Part shown: positions 24,765 through 37,714 of the stretch, in pieces | How the letters are laid out: each line of letters opens with the position of its first letter | How positions within the stretch are numbered: position 1 is the first letter of the stretch | NCBI GenBank assembly: GCA_027625915.1 | Contig: JANTQA010000015.1 | Location: 6,167,001-6,231,000, forward strand | Direction of reading: 5' to 3' | DNA: 64,000 bases | Source of the DNA: Anaeramoeba flamelloides | Lineage: Eukaryota; Metamonada; Anaeramoebidae | The notes under the pieces: generated by a model | The model's input: only the letters and a program-made list of their open reading frames with translations | Told to the model about the DNA's origin: nothing | Database searches by the model: none | Position numbers and translations under genes: made by a program

Positions 24765-27289
24765 TTTCAATTATTTAATAACAATATACCCCCCCACTTT
24801 TTGTTTTTTATTACTTTTTTTTTTTTTTTTTTAATTATTTGGTTATAACCCTTTCAGAAAATATTTTGGTGAATTTTTGCTTATTTATTGGATATCATTT
24901 AATTTCATTTTATTTCTTTTTTTACCCATTTATTGTTGGACTTGATAAACATACTTATTCTCTTGACATAGATATATTCATTTTTTTTTTCAAAACAACT
25001 TAAAACATGATATATAAGCTATTTCCAAAAAAGTGGGACAAATTCATTTTAAAATGTATTTATTATACCCAATCTTCAAAAAAGTATTTAAATATACAAA
25101 ATCATTAAATACCATTTATTGATTCTGTTAATCATTCAATTTGTTTGTTAGCACGGTATTACATAAAAAAAAGATATTAAATTTTCTGATCTCGATTTTA
25201 TCTAATAGTTTTTCTAGGTGAAAATTACTACTGTAATAATCCAATTCTGACAATTTAAATTTTTTCTCAAAGACCAATAAGAACAATTAAATAATTATCT
25301 CAAAATATCATTTCTAATTGATTTTCTAAAGATATTTGGATTTTTTCAGCTCATAATTAATTCATAATATTTGGAACCTGAAGTAAAAATTGTCTTTTTT
25401 TAATTGGAAAATATAAGTATTTATTATTTTCTTTTTGATTGAAAAAATTTTTTTCATAACTTCGTTAATCTCAACAAATAACCCAATAGAATGAAAACAT
25501 ATAACTACTTTTGATTGTTTTAAAAAATCATTTGCACTCTTTCCATATTTCTAGTTTTTTATTGAAATTTGTAGTGCATTGTTTTCTCCTAAAAAAGTAC
25601 TATTTTTTTTTTCATTTTTTGGAAATATTTTGAAAAAACAAATTTTGAAATAAATATCACAGTGATTGATTCAATCGGTATTTATATTAAACTAAATTTT
25701 GTTTTGTCAATTAATGGATAAATATCACTTACTAAGATGATTTTTTTGAAATGTAAAAAAAATCCCCTCACTTTTTTGGATATACCTTGATATAAACTCT
25801 TTTTTTAGTTAAATTAACCCTGTTTTATTAAAGAAATAGAACAAATTCTATTAGTTTAATTCATTATTTTTCTCAAACTAAATTTTCACTTTTTTGATCA
25901 AAATCATTTTTTCTTATTTTGTAAATTTTTTTTTTTTTTGTATTTTTATTTTTTTTTAAAAAATTAAATTTGAAAAAAAAATTCTATATAAAATTGGGCC
26001 TTATTAACATTAAGTTTGGCTTTGTTTGTTTTTTTTTATAATTCATATATTTATAAGTAAAAAATCTTAATGTTAAAAATTTTATTTTCCTAAAGAAATT
26101 GAGAAATTTGAAAGAGACATTCCAATGAAATGGAACCAAAAAAGTTATTTAGATTTTTTTTTCTGAAATTTTTTATTTTTTCAGGCTTTTCTATTATGTT
26201 TATCGGCTCTAATACGAAGTTATCATTTCTCCCTATTTCTAAACAATCCAACTTTGTTTGATTCTTAAAAATAAAGTGACTTTTTCACTTTTGGCTGGGA
26301 AATTCTGAGTGAAATGGAGTTTAGATGCATATAAGATAATACCAAACCAAGTAGGTATTTTTTTTTTTATATGTAGTAGATAATCATCTTTGTAACTGTT
26401 CTTTTCATAAAGTGACTATACCAAATTAAGTGGAATAGTAATACTGATTGAATTAGTACATATTGTTGACATTTCAAAATATTTTCATCAAAATATTTAC
26501 CAAAAAAATGTAAAAAAATTTAAAAAACATTTTTCGAAGAAAATATTGGCACAGTCAATATCAATAAACAAACAGCAAAATTTAAGAAAAAATATTATAA
26601 GGATATAAACAAATTTTTAACAATAAAAGATTTTTAACAATTTTTCATTCTATTCAAATTTTTTTCATACTTTATATATATGTATAAACCCCTTCGTTTT
26701 AGGAAAAAATAACCAATTAAACCCCAATTCTAAATTTTTAACCCACCAAAATACATTTTTTGAAAAATACACTCTAATTTAATAAATTCTTGAAGAAATA
26801 CCAAATCAAAATCATTTACTAATGAAAATAGTAACACTTGTTAATAAATTACAATACGCTCAAAACAAAAAAATAAATAATTATAAATACTAATAAATCA
26901 AGAGTGTATTAAAAATTTTTGAGTAAGCAAAACAAAAAAATTCATTAGTAAATATATTTAAAATTTATCAGGAATATTGATCAATAAAAAGGTTAGATAT
27001 CATTGACTTTTTTTATTTGATTTTCTTCTATTTTTAAGAACAATGAAACTTTAACATAATATCAATTGTAGAAAATAATTTGATCAATCGAAACAAATTA
27101 CGTAATACAAAAAATGAAATGAAAAGAAAAAACCAAAAGATGAAAAAATGATTTTCATAGTTAAAAAAAATCAAAATTATTAACAATTTGAATGAAATTA
27201 TATTATTGTGATTGTTTAAACTGTTTTAACTATTTTGAAAATTTTGAATTTTAATTTAGTTTGCAATATTAATAAAAATTCAACAATTT

Positions 27290-28455
27290 TTGGGATTGAC
27301 TGAATAATATTTAAAAATAAAAATAAAACTTATAAAGATCTAAAAATAAAATTTCATTGATATTTTTAGGTTTTTGGCTTACAAAATGGACGAGTTAACC
27401 TCATCTTAAACAATTAACTAATTTGACTCAATTTTTTGAAATCCAAAAATCACTTTTTTCCAATATATATGTATATATATATAAAGATAATCCATTATTT
27501 TTATTAAAATTTAAGTTAATTACTTGGAAATGGGAAAGTATATAAGTTCCGTTTTATGTTGGTAAGTATTGATTTTTGAAAGAAAATTTCTTATTTTGTT
27601 ATTCTTTTTCATTATTAATATTTTAAATTCAAATCTCAAATAATAAAACTAATAGAGATATAGGCGATTTAATAAATGAATATGTCATTAAATAAATAAA
27701 AATTTATTAATGAAATTGAGGATCCAGTAGGCAAAATATTTTTTTTATTCTGTAAAGTTTTTAAAAAGCCATTTTCTTATTTTCAAAAACTTAAAAAAAT
27801 AATTCTAAATTTTGAAAAATATTTTAAAAATTGCTTTTTATTATTCACAAGAATAATTATAACAACACCAATTCATTTTTGGAAGAAAATAATTGATTTT
27901 GAATTTTGAGGATAAAATTACCTTAATTCCTAAATATCTTTATGAAAATTTTATTTTGAAAAATCAAATTTTATCTTTAAACAAACACAAAATTTCAGAG
28001 AAACATTTAAAATATATTTTAAACATTTAATTTCTATAACCATCCTTCTTAAAAAAAATACAATAATTTTCCTATATGTTGTATAAATCATTTTAATCTT
28101 TTTTTTTTATTTTTTTTTTTTGGTAATCAAAAAAGTTATCTCGAAAAGATAAAAAAATCTTTAAATTGATATAGGGCAATAAATACGATGTTATTGAATA
28201 ATAATGATCAAAATGGCAATAAAAAGGGTAAAATTTTCTATAATACAAGAAATAAAATGAATTTAATAGTCGTTTATTTCAGATAAAATGGAAAAAAAAA
28301 ATGAACTCTCTATACTAATTATCTTTTATGGATTTTTCAGGTGATTAGAATATTTTGACACTTTGTGTATCCAAAATTTGTATGTAGAAAATATTATCAA
28401 TAATATCTTTTAAATATTACTTAATTTTCATTGTAAACGACTGATCCCTTAAATA
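27290..28455 (+). repeat. Diverged repeat, family T, copy B
   Basis: It is collinear with copy A. It has ATGGACGAGTTAACCTC, TTCACAAGAATAATTATAAC, GGCAATAAAAAGGG and TATTTTGACAC, and ends GACTGATCCCTTAA, a TTAA-type terminus like copy C. Its left boundary is unclear. Confidence 0.65.
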
Positions 28456-28789
28456 GTATATTATATCATCTATAATAATAAGGTATTACAAATAATAAAA
28501 AAAAATTGTTTTTTTTTTATTAAGACTCAATTTATGATAAATAACATTACACGGCATTATATATTTCATTTTTTATTTAATGAAAATCTTGACATATTTA
28601 ATTAAACTATTTTTAGAAAAAAAAAATAAAAAAGAAAAATTTGAAGAGTACCAAAAAATTCAAAAAATTAAATCTACAAATGCTTATTTTTGAAAGAACG
28701 GTTTAATATGACAAAAATAAAAAATACTGATAATTTTTCACCCCCCTTTTCCAGCAATTTTATGTTTTAAATAAATTATTAATTTTTAA

Positions 28790-29990
28790 GCAAGTAATTA
28801 CATTTTTCAATTTTTGAGTGCCTCCAATTCAGTGATGCTGAATCTTCAAATCATTTCTTTAACCAAATATATTGTTATTTTAATAAATAAGAGAGCGGAT
28901 ATATCCTAACTACTATATATCCATACCAACTAAAAAATGGATATCAAAAAAATGAAAAAGATTGATCAAAAAAAAAAATAAATGAAAATAATATATTACT
29001 TGATCTTACTATAACATTTTACACAATTGCTTATTCTTTATTTGGTTTTATTTTTAATTCTTTATGAAAAAAATTTTATTTGGAAAATTTTTGATAAACA
29101 AATTACTATTTATTTCAAAAGAATTTTCCAAAATGAATTTAAAAATCCTATTTTCATTTATGTCATCTAATTCTGGTTTGGGTTCAGAAAATAGTATTTT
29201 TATTAAATTCCTCTTCAGAAATAAAGATTTATTGGACCTATTTTATTAGATTTTGAAATTATTTATATTACCTCTAAATTGAGAACTTAAAATAATTATG
29301 AATACATTGAATTTTTTTCTCAATTTTATTTTTATTTTGGGTTGAATCTTATGTAACTGTTGACTTATTCCGGCAATTCATCACTTTTATTTTAAATTTT
29401 TGAAATAGTCTTCCTTGTTTTAACATGGTTTGATAAAAATATTTGAAAAATAAATTTTGAAAGCAAATTTGTAAAGAAATATTTTGTAAAATAATAATAA
29501 ATAGTAATGGGGTGGGAAATCCAAGGTTATAATTTGTTTTGATTCATACAAGATTAGGGAGGTAAAGAAAAAAAATCTTTGAAAATAGGCTTTTGTTGAT
29601 TTTTTTTTTTTTTCATATTAGATTTTAACAAATTTATTTGGAAAAGTGATTTTTTTGTTTGGTCTTCTAAAAGACAATATTTGTTTCAAATACATACCTT
29701 TTGGAATCTATTTTGTTGGTTTATTCTTGGATTAATTTTAAAGATTTGTATAATCACATTCCAGATCCAAAACCAAATTTAACAAATTTAAAAATGTTAA
29801 AAAAATTGAAAAATTTAAAGATTCAACTCTGTTGCAATAGACTCCTTTTCTTTTCACAAATAGTGCAGTGGATGATATTTTGATTTCAAAGTTTCAATCG
29901 TTTGTATTCACTCAAAAAATATTTTTTCAGTAAGGTTCTTGCAATTAAAATTTTCAAAAACAAAAAATGTTCCAACTCCCTGAATCTCTT
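28790..29990 (+). repeat. Diverged ~1.2 kb repeat, family E, copy 1
   Basis: It is collinear with 38815-40265. Shared blocks include ATTTTAATAAATA, CTAACTAAAAAATGG type, TTTTTAATTCTT, TTTATTTGGAAAAT, GAGAACTTAAAATAATT, TTTTATTTTGGGTTGAATCT and TTTGTTTCAAATAC. The short frames at 29064-29249 and 29701-29883 lie inside it and are interrupted in copy 2, so they are not called as genes. The right end (CAGTAAGGTTC..CAATTAAAA) resembles the terminus of the element at 18868-19326. Confidence 0.7.
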
Positions 29991-30150
29991 AATAAAAGAT
30001 CGTAAAAAATTTTATTAATATATACGGTGGCATTTGTGGTTTTGGATTCATTTTCATTTTAGTAAGAATTATCCTTAATAAGTTATAATCCTTACCTTCT
30101 TCAAATCAGGAGATAAAAAAATAACTATTTATTTTTTTCCATTTTTTCCC

Positions 30151-30375
30151 TTGTTGAATTTCCTTTTTATTGGGAAGAAGAGTTACTCAGGAGAAAAACC
30201 AAGTGGTTACCTACTAATACTAAAAGGACAGAAATTAGTTGGTATGGGTAACTTGAAAATAAAAAGAAAAGACAAAAACAAAAACTGGAACAATCAAAAA
30301 AGATTGGATCAAAAAGAAAAAAAAATGGCAGCTACTAAACAACTACCTCTCAACGAAGCATTCACGATTTCTTAG
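30151..30375 (+). pseudogene. Coding-like 3' fragment followed by 3'-UTR-like sequence and an A tract
   Basis: An open frame reads SYSGEKPSGYLLILKGQK, then a lysine-rich stretch, then KKMAATKQLPLNEAFTIS and a TAG. The composition is protein-like and distinct from the flanks. The upstream frame contains plausible acceptors (GGGAAG, ACTCAG), so this could be the last exon of a gene I cannot trace. It ends about 320 bp before a 35-base A tract (30696-30730), which also fits a 5'-truncated retrocopy of an mRNA. No family is recognised. Confidence 0.35.
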
Positions 30376-30693
30376 AAATAATTAAACGACAAAATTTTAA
30401 ATAAAAGGATCGTGTCTGTTTTAATGAGTGTTCTTGATAAAAATGTGCTGTTGGTTTTTTTTTTTAATTTTTTATCAACTGTCTTTAAAAAAAAATTTTT
30501 TTTTTTTTTACTAACTTGCTTTTTTTTTTTTTTCTTTTTTTTTTCTTTTTAATTTTTCTTTTTGTTTTTTTAACAAATAAAAAATTGGAACCTGCTCGAT
30601 TCCAAAATATTTTTTTTTCTTTATCATCTAAATTACTAATTTACCATTAGTAATCAGAGCTGTAAGAGGATCTTTGATCACCCCCTTCAACTA

Positions 30694-30695
<2 letters not shown>

Positions 30696-30730
<35 letters not shown>
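30696..30730 (+). repeat. 35-base poly(A) tract
   Basis: This uninterrupted A run is the longest in this part of the window. It may be a retrotransposition tail for the fragment upstream, or simple low-complexity DNA. Confidence 0.7.
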
Positions 30731-30732
<2 letters not shown>

Positions 30733-30878
30733 AACAATTTATATAAATTAAAGTCATTATTAAAATTAATATTAAAAAATTCAGTTCAAAACACTAAAAA
30801 TATTTGTTTTCAATCTAAAAAATAAAATAAAAAAAAGTTTAAAAAAAAATAAAAACTTGAAATTTTGTTCGAACTGCT

Positions 30879-30885
30879 AAAAAAA
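30879..30885 (-). terminator. Pol III terminator for tRNA-Glu
   Basis: Seven T residues on the minus strand begin directly after the tRNA discriminator base, as expected for RNA polymerase III termination. Confidence 0.85.
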
Positions 30886-30956
30886 TTCCTAAACAGGGAA
30901 TCGAACCCCGGTCATTGGTTTGAAAGACCAACGTTTTACCACTAAACTATTTAGGA
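30886..30956 (-). tRNA. tRNA-Glu (anticodon UUC)
   Basis: The minus strand folds into a full cloverleaf. There is a 7-bp acceptor stem (TCCTAAA with TTTAGGA), a 4-bp D stem (GTTT/AAAC) with loop AGTGGTA, a 5-bp anticodon stem (TTGGT/ACCAA) with loop CTTTCAA giving anticodon TTC, and a T arm CGGGG with loop TTCGATT. Box B is GGTTCGATTCC. It has no intron and CCA is not encoded. It decodes GAA, a frequent codon in this AT-rich genome. Gene length is 71 nt including the discriminator A. Confidence 0.96.
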
Positions 30957-31804
30957 TTTTATAAATTTATTAAAAACATTATATTCGTATTTGAAATGAA
31001 ACTAGAGAATTAACTGAAAAAAAAATTTTTGCACATAAAAAAAAAAAACAATTGATGATTGTTCGGGTTTGTCGTTAACTGTTCTTCGTTAAAAAGATAC
31101 AAATAAATACTCTTATTGTCTGAGAAGATCCAAATATAGGCGAAGAAAGCATTAACAAAAAAACAAATCAGAAATAACACAAAAAAACTTGGAAAATAAA
31201 GACGAATAGTAAACAAAAATTGAATAATAATTGTGGTCACTTTTTTTCATTGGAAAACTTTGTTGTTTTGAAATTGTTCCAAATTTTGAAAGGAATTACA
31301 AGATCAAAATTCATTAACTTTCAATTTTAAAGTTTTTATAATTAAAACTATCAATAACTTATAATTTTTACAATTTTACACTTTTTAGTTTTTGTAAAAA
31401 CAGTTTAAGTTTTTTAAAAGAGAAAAAATATTTTTCTTTTCAATAACTTTTCAAAATTTCAATTAAATTCAAAATGATATCTTTTGTTAATTGTTTATTT
31501 TTTTCCCTTTTTTTGGATTTTAAAAGTTTAACTAAAGATTTTGAAATTTGAAAAAATATAGAAGAATATTAGAGACTGATTTCTTGAAAACTGTAAGTCT
31601 GAAAGTTGGAAAAAGTCTTGAAAGTATTTGTATGAACTGTTTTATTCTTTTCTTTTGTGAAAGAATTGGGGAGGGTGAATTTTGTGATCAATGTTCACTT
31701 TTTTGAATTGTTGTTTGCTCTAGGCATAAAAAAATAGTAAAATTGACTTTTTCAGACTACCCCAAATTACCTAATTGAAAAATTAAGAAGACGAAAATTG
31801 ATAT

Positions 31805-32031
31805 TACTATTAATTGAAAAATAAATCGGACAAAATTTTCATTTATCTTTCCAAAATTAAATTATGATTTCAAAAATCCTTTGAATACAGAATTTTGATA
31901 GTCCCGATCCTCTAACCACGTTAAACACGTTATATGGTTGAAAAATAATTCGATTTTCAAAGATTATTTCAAAGATTTTTTTACGAACGATGAATGAAAA
32001 TTTTGTCCGATTTATTTTACAATTAACAGTA
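31805..32031. mobile_element. Palindromic MITE, family B, copy 2
   Basis: It begins TACTATTAATTGAAAAATAA and ends TTTACAATTAACAGTA. The inverted arms carry CGGACAAAATTTTCATT and its complement. The centre (31880-31960) is less AT-rich and unrelated to the other copies. Confidence 0.8.
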
Positions 32032-32609
32032 TTGTTTCTTCTGGAATAAATGACTTTCATGGACAAGAAACGAAAAAAAATCTTCAAGTAAATTTTTTAG
32101 TAAATTCAATAAAATTTTCCCCCAACCCTGAAAATTGATAAAAAACAAAGTAAAAATCTGTTTACTATAAATGTAAACCCACTTTTAAATTCAATTTTCC
32201 GAAATGAATTATTGTTTTAAACGGTTTGATCAATTGTTTCATATATTTGGAAAACTTCAAAATTCAAAGTATTTCTGAATTATTCCAAAAAAAAAATTAT
32301 TTTCTTGAAACAAGTCAGAAATCTGATCTATTTCAAAGAGGTTGTACAAAAATATATCACAAAAATAAAACCTCTAAGTTCTAAAAAAATCCAGGATAAA
32401 AAACCTACATAATTTTATTTTAAAAAATTACAATAATAATTTTCAACTTTAAAAAAATAAACTCTATTTCAAAATCTTTTGCCCATTAAAAATCAAATTT
32501 TGATTATAAATATCGTTATAAATTGTATTTAACAATTACTATAAAAAAATTACTACCTTTTTATTATTATTATTATTATTATTGTTTAAGGTAGGAGTTT
32601 TTAGTACCT

Positions 32610-33075
32610 CTTGTTTGTCGTTAGGTTTTTTTTAATTTGAGTAATAAACGAAAATTTATTTAATTTTCTGTTAATTTCTCAAATTAAAAAAAAAACCATC
32701 ATTAGCTTTACCAGAATTCAAAGAATTTAGTAAAATATCTGATTTTTCTCAATTCTTTTGAATTTTTGAAAAGCGCCGTTAGGGTTTCATGAGTTTTCTG
32801 TTTATTTGGAAAATCGATAGATTTTGGTTAGGTTTTTTTGAGTTTTCTATTTATTCGGAAAATTAATAGATTTTCCATAAAATAGAAAACCTCAAAAAAA
32901 CCTAGAACACTTTTTAAATAAAATAGAAAACCTCAAGAAAATCGCCATTAGCTTTTTTTTAATTTTAGAAATTAAAAAATCTGTCGTTATCTTTTCCAGA
33001 ATTTAAAAGAATTGAGTAAAATATTTGATTTTTCTCCATTCTTTTAAATTCTGGAAAAGCTAGGCACTCTACGGC
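32610..33075. repeat. Cluster 1 of modular hairpins
   Basis: Successive imperfect palindromes of about 70-90 bp are joined by GTTAG / CCTAG-type borders. Module P has a GTTAGGTTTTTTTTAA arm, module Q has CAGAATT.AAAGAATT..GTAAAATAT arms, and module R has GAGTTTTCTATTTATT..GAAAA arms. Modules P, Q, R, R and Q occur here, ending in GCTAGGCACTCTACGGCACT. The same modules recur in different order at 35370-35585 and 44085-44995. Confidence 0.75.
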
Positions 33076-33479
33076 ACTTTCTCTAATTCCTAAATTGTGA
33101 TTTAGACATTTTTTAAAAGATTTCCAATTACTTTTATTTTCCACCAGGGCTAATAAAGTTATAGACTCTTTACTGTTAATATTATTAAAAATATTATTTT
33201 TTTTTAAGATATGAGATATATGGATTTTTTTTACTTCATATTTCCAGCTTTTACGATTATTTTCTTAGGATGGACAGTTCCAGAGAACGAGTATTTTCAG
33301 AGGATGTGTAATTACAGAGATAGGCTGGGTTGTTCCAGAAACAAAAAATTACTATTTTATCTTTATTTCTAGACACTAGAAATATTTTTTTTTGATCAAA
33401 AAATACATAAAAAAAAGTTAAAAAAAAAATAAAAAAAAAATTGGGCAATTTATTCTGAAATTTAATTTAGAATTTCGTT

Positions 33480-34600
33480 TATCTAAAGAACATTTCAAAT
33501 CATTTTTTTCTTTTAATTGAACAAAAAAAAAAAAAACTAGAAAAAAAAAAACAAACAATTCAATGAAAAATATTTAAAAATACTTTCTTAAAACCTGGAA
33601 AAATCTACTTTAAATCTATGGAAATACTTTAAAATTTGATTATTTAAAAATAACTAATTAATAATCCTATCTTAATTTATTCAGTGGATTATTAACAACC
33701 CAATAATTAAATGCTTAACTAGACTTTACAATTAATCACCCTTTTTTAAAAAGATTTTCAAACAAATAAAACCAAATCAAATAAATAATTCTTATATTAA
33801 AAAAATAATAGATATTATCAAATAAATGATTTTAAAACCACGAGTTCCCTGTTTATACTCTAAATCTTTAAAAAGTAAATTACAATTATCTTTTAAAATT
33901 TCAAGTAATTTAATAATTATTTTTGAATAAAATTTAATATCAAATTTTCAGATGTTCAATGATTCAATATTTAATTATATTGTATTTTTCTTGTAGTTTT
34001 AGAAACAAGACTAAAAGTTCAATACTATTTGTTTATACATTCTCTCAGAAATTACTAAAAGGGATATTTTTTTAAAAATAAAAAATTTTTTACAAATTGT
34101 TCTTTTTCTTTTTTAATTGATCTAAAACTATAAACAAAAGAGATCCTGGATCCTTTGACTGAAAATAATTTACCAAAAACACAAAGTATAGAAAAATCCA
34201 AATCAAAAAAGAAAAGATCTATTTACTGAAAATTTGAAAAGGAAAAATTGTCAAATTTAAAAAAGGATAAGACATTTCTCTAAAGTTGATACAGTCAGTT
34301 CCACTTTTAAGGCACAAACTTTCAACGAAATTTAAGGCACAAAAAATCTCAAATTAAGGCACAAAATTTGGAATTTATCTTTTTACAATTTATTTTACTA
34401 GAATCTGAATTTTGTGCCTTAATTTAGAATTTTTATTGTGCCTTAAATTTCGTTGTAAGTTTGTGCCTTAAAAGTGGAACTGACTGTAAATGAAGTTGCA
34501 TATATAATATAATTATATCCTTATGTAGATAATCACTCTATTATCTTTAGGAAAATAAATAAATAAGGGTTATTAGCCCCTTACATTTTCAGAGACTTAA
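33480..34600 (+). repeat. Diverged repeat, family H, copy 1
   Basis: It is collinear with 60215-61085. Shared blocks include TTGAACAAAAAAAA, AAAATACTTT.TTAAAAC, AATTTGATTATTTA, AAAGATTTTCAAA.AAATAAA, AAAGTTGATA and CTATTATCTTT.G. A family A MITE sits inside it at 34290-34488, and the other copy has an empty TA at the same point. Confidence 0.65.
34290..34488. mobile_element. Palindromic MITE, family A, copy 2 (best preserved)
   Basis: It starts TACAGTCAGTTCCACTTTTA and ends with the exact complement TAAAAGTGGAACTGACTGTA. The arms continue with AAGGCACAAACTTTCAAC and TTAAGGCACAAA blocks. The TACAGT...ACTGTA termini and TA target are of Tc1/mariner type. The related locus at 61018 has the sequence without the insert, which defines its ends and TA duplication. 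Confidence 0.92.
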
Positions 34601-34668
34601 ATCAACAAAATAATTAAAAAAATGTTAAAAAAATTCTTTTTCTGTATTTTCTTAAAGGGTAATATTCT

Positions 34669-34893
34669 AAGACTGTCAATTGTAAAATCAAAAGAGTAAA
34701 ATTTTCAATCAGCTTTCCAAAAAAATCTATCAAGTAATTAAAATAAATTATCAAATTGTACCAATTCAAAAGGGTAAAATAATAATTTAAGTTGATTTTA
34801 AGAATTAAAAATTTGAATTTTTACACAATTTTAAAATCTTTTTTTGTAAAGATGATGGAATTTTTTGTTTTATTTATTTTGCAACAAATAATA
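34669..34893. mobile_element. Palindromic MITE, family B, copy 3
   Basis: The diverged ends are GACTGTCAATTGTAAAATC on the left and GCAACAAATAATA on the right. The arm block TTTTCAATCAGCTTTCCAAA is retained on the left. The right arm is more decayed. Confidence 0.65.
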
Positions 34894-35369
34894 ATAGAGA
34901 TCTGTTGGATTCATATTCTACTTTGATTTTTTCCAGTTATTTTGAGTAATAAATGACACAAAATATTTTTCCCATTTTTTTTTTATTTTTTTGTTTTTAA
35001 TTGAAGGTGCACACTCACAAGAAAAAATAAAATAGGAAAATAAAGTTCGACAAAATTACTACGTTCATTAACCTTTCGTCTTAAATTAAAAAGTAGATTC
35101 ACAATATAATCAAAATTATAGAACTTCAAAGTAATGAGTCTGTTGTATTTATTGTTGTTAATATATCCATCTTTTTTTAAAGTCTCTATTCAATAAAAAA
35201 GGGTATATTTTCCAGGTAAAAAACTACAAATAAACTGAAGAATGATTTTTTGTTTAATTCAACGTAGAGACATTTACTTTGATAGATAATTATGAACAGT
35301 TTTGAAAATGTTGTACTCATCTAATAAAACTGAAATAGAGAAAAAAATCTAGATAATTATTCCTAAGTA

Positions 35370-35585
35370 TCCGTAGAGTGTCGTAGAGTTCAGTAGAGTA
35401 CTTAGCTTTTCCAGAAATATAAAAGAATAATCAAGAAAAATCAAAGAGTTTACACAATTCTTTTGAACTCTGGGAAAGCAAACTAGGTTTTTTTACTTTT
35501 TGGAATAAACCGAAAATTTCTCAAATTTTCAGTTTATTTCAAAAATTAAAAAAAACCTAACGGAAAAATCAAAAAAAATATATTT
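35370..35585. repeat. Cluster 2 of modular hairpins
   Basis: It starts with a CGTAGAGTGTCGTAGAG border, followed by module Q (TAGCTTTTCCAGAA ... CTCTGGGAAAGC) and module P (AGGTTTTTTTACTT ... AAAAAAACCTAACGG). It shares module sequence and border words with clusters 1 and 3. Confidence 0.7.
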
Positions 35586-35819
35586 TTTTCAATGGAAAAG
35601 AACAAATAATTCTTTAATAGTCAAAATAATTGTTTATCCATTTGATGGGTATTGATTAAATTTGAATTACTTTTAAAGGATATGATTATAACTGATCAAA
35701 GTTGAAAATTTGAACATATTCAAATTTTTTACTATTATATTTTAAAAAAATTGTAATAAAAACTGGTAAATTGAATTTTCCAAATTTAATTGTAACATAA
35801 AATCCATTTCACTCGAATT

Positions 35820-36330
35820 TACTCCACCAAAAACGAAAAATTCACTTTATTTTTAAGGTTCAACCAAACTTATATTCTTTAGAAATACGAGAAACAATAA
35901 GGTTCGTATTAGAGCTAAAAATTATAAAAGAAAATCCTGAATAAACCATAAATTTCAAAAAAAAAAAAAAAAAACTATAAAAAAACTTTTATGGAAAACT
36001 TTCATTGGAATGTCTCATGTAAAATTATCAGTTTTTTTTAGGAAATTAAAATTGTTAACAATAAGATTTTTTAATTGTAAATTGATGAATTTTAAAAGAA
36101 AATACAAAGACTAACTTTTCTTAATGTTAATTTGGAGTTTCAAACAATTTTTTTTTTCAAATTTAATTATTTTAAAAAAAATTAATAAAAAAAAAAAAGC
36201 TAAAAGCAAACAGAGAAAAAATTATTTCGATCTAAAAATTGAAAATTTATTTTGTGAAGAATAATGAATTAAAATCATAGAATGTTCTATTTCTTGTATA
36301 AAACCGTATCACTTCGACTGAAAAAGAGTT
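35820..36330. repeat. Diverged interspersed repeat, family G, copy 2
   Basis: It is collinear with 5380-5890. It ends CGACTGAAAAAGAGTTTATT. Confidence 0.6.
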
Positions 36331-36383
36331 TATTTGAAATTTAAATTTTGATCCAAGATCTTTTATATACCAATAGTGTTTAT

Positions 36384-36585
36384 TAAAGCCAGTTGCACTT
36401 TTAAGGCACAAACTTTCAACTAAATTTAAGGCACAAAAAAAATCTCAAATTAAAGCACAAAATTCAAATTCTAGTAAAAATAAATTGTAAAAATTAAAAT
36501 TCCAAATTTTGTGCCTTAATTTGAGATTTTTTTGTGCCTTAAATTTGGTTGAAAGTTTGTACCTTAAAAAGTGAAACTGACTGTA
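36384..36585. mobile_element. Palindromic MITE, family A, copy 3
   Basis: Both arms retain AAGGCACAAACTTTCAAC-type blocks. The right end GAAACTGACTGTA is intact and the left end (AAAGCCAGTTGCAC) is slightly changed. Confidence 0.85.
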
Positions 36586-36761
36586 TAAGTGAGGTTATCA
36601 AAAACTAAAAAACAAGTAAATGTTTAATTTGTTTTTTTTTAAATTTTTTTCATGATTGTGGAATATAATGTACACATACATAGTTATTTTACTTTAATTT
36701 TACAGAAATTTAAGATTAAACTGATAGATTTTGCTATTAGTAATTAATGGTATTTGAATTA

Positions 36762-36957
36762 TACAGCATATTCCACTTTTAAAATACAAAAAACTAAATT
36801 TAGGCACAACTAACCTCAAATTATAAAACAAAATTCAAATTTTATTAAAATAATTTGTGAAAATAAAAATAATTCCAAAAAAATATGTCTAAATTTGAGA
36901 TTCTTTTGTTATTAAATTTAGTTAAAAGTTTATTCCTTAAAAGTAGATCTGACTCTA
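36762..36957. mobile_element. Palindromic MITE, family A, copy 4 (decayed)
   Basis: The left end TACAGCATATTCCACTTTTA and right end AAAAGTAGATCTGACTCTA still pair. The internal GGCACAAA blocks are heavily mutated, so this copy is older than copies 2 and 3, only about 180 bp from copy 3. Confidence 0.75.
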
Positions 36958-37714
36958 AATGGTAAAAAAATTTCACTTGGTTATACTTTATTTTTTTTTA
37001 TAAATACAGTACTCAAATATGTACATATTATTTTGTGGTTTTTTTTGATGAAAAATGAAAAGAAAAAAAAAAACATATCAAAAAATAATAAAAGAAAAAT
37101 TGTTTTACTAGAACAATAAATAACATTTCAAATTAAAGTTTTGTTTTGATTTTTTCATTCACTAAGTATGAATTGAAAACCCAGTATTAGACTTGTCTTT
37201 ATTTTTTTCCTTCATTTTTTTTTTCTTTTCTTTTTTGACTTCTTTCTTTATGTTTTCAAAAATTTAATTATTGTCAAAATCAATTCTTGTTGATATGTTT
37301 TTGTTTAGAGACTAGCACTAACCATCGATTTCTCCATAATCAAAGTTAGTTGTAATTGGGTGTAAATAATTAAAGTGCACATGGAGCAAATAGTTTCTGT
37401 GACTCTAAAAAATCTATTATAAATCCTATTGAATATCAATTATTCGCGTTTTTATTAATGATCACTTTTATATATATTCTAATTTGAATTTTTTTTATTA
37501 AATTACTTCTCGATGTCTATAAATTGAAAACCAAATAACATTATCTCAGGATTTAATAATTCAATATTTCGAAGATGCAAAAGTAACTATTTTTTAATTT
37601 ACTAATTTCATAGATTTACTCGATATTCATCAAAATAAAATTAAAAACTGATTAATTTTGATCCCTTTTTAATGAAAATAAGATATTTTTAATATCAATA
37701 TAATTCCAATATTA

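Larger units (their letters stand above)
24765..30878. other. Repeat-rich intergenic region
   Basis: This 6.1-kb stretch follows the receptor gene. Between 24765 and 27290 I see nothing but AT-rich sequence, T runs and a small hairpin around 26003-26066 (TAACATTAAG with its complement). Repeat family T copy B, family E copy 1 and a coding-like fragment ending in an A tract follow. Confidence 0.5.
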
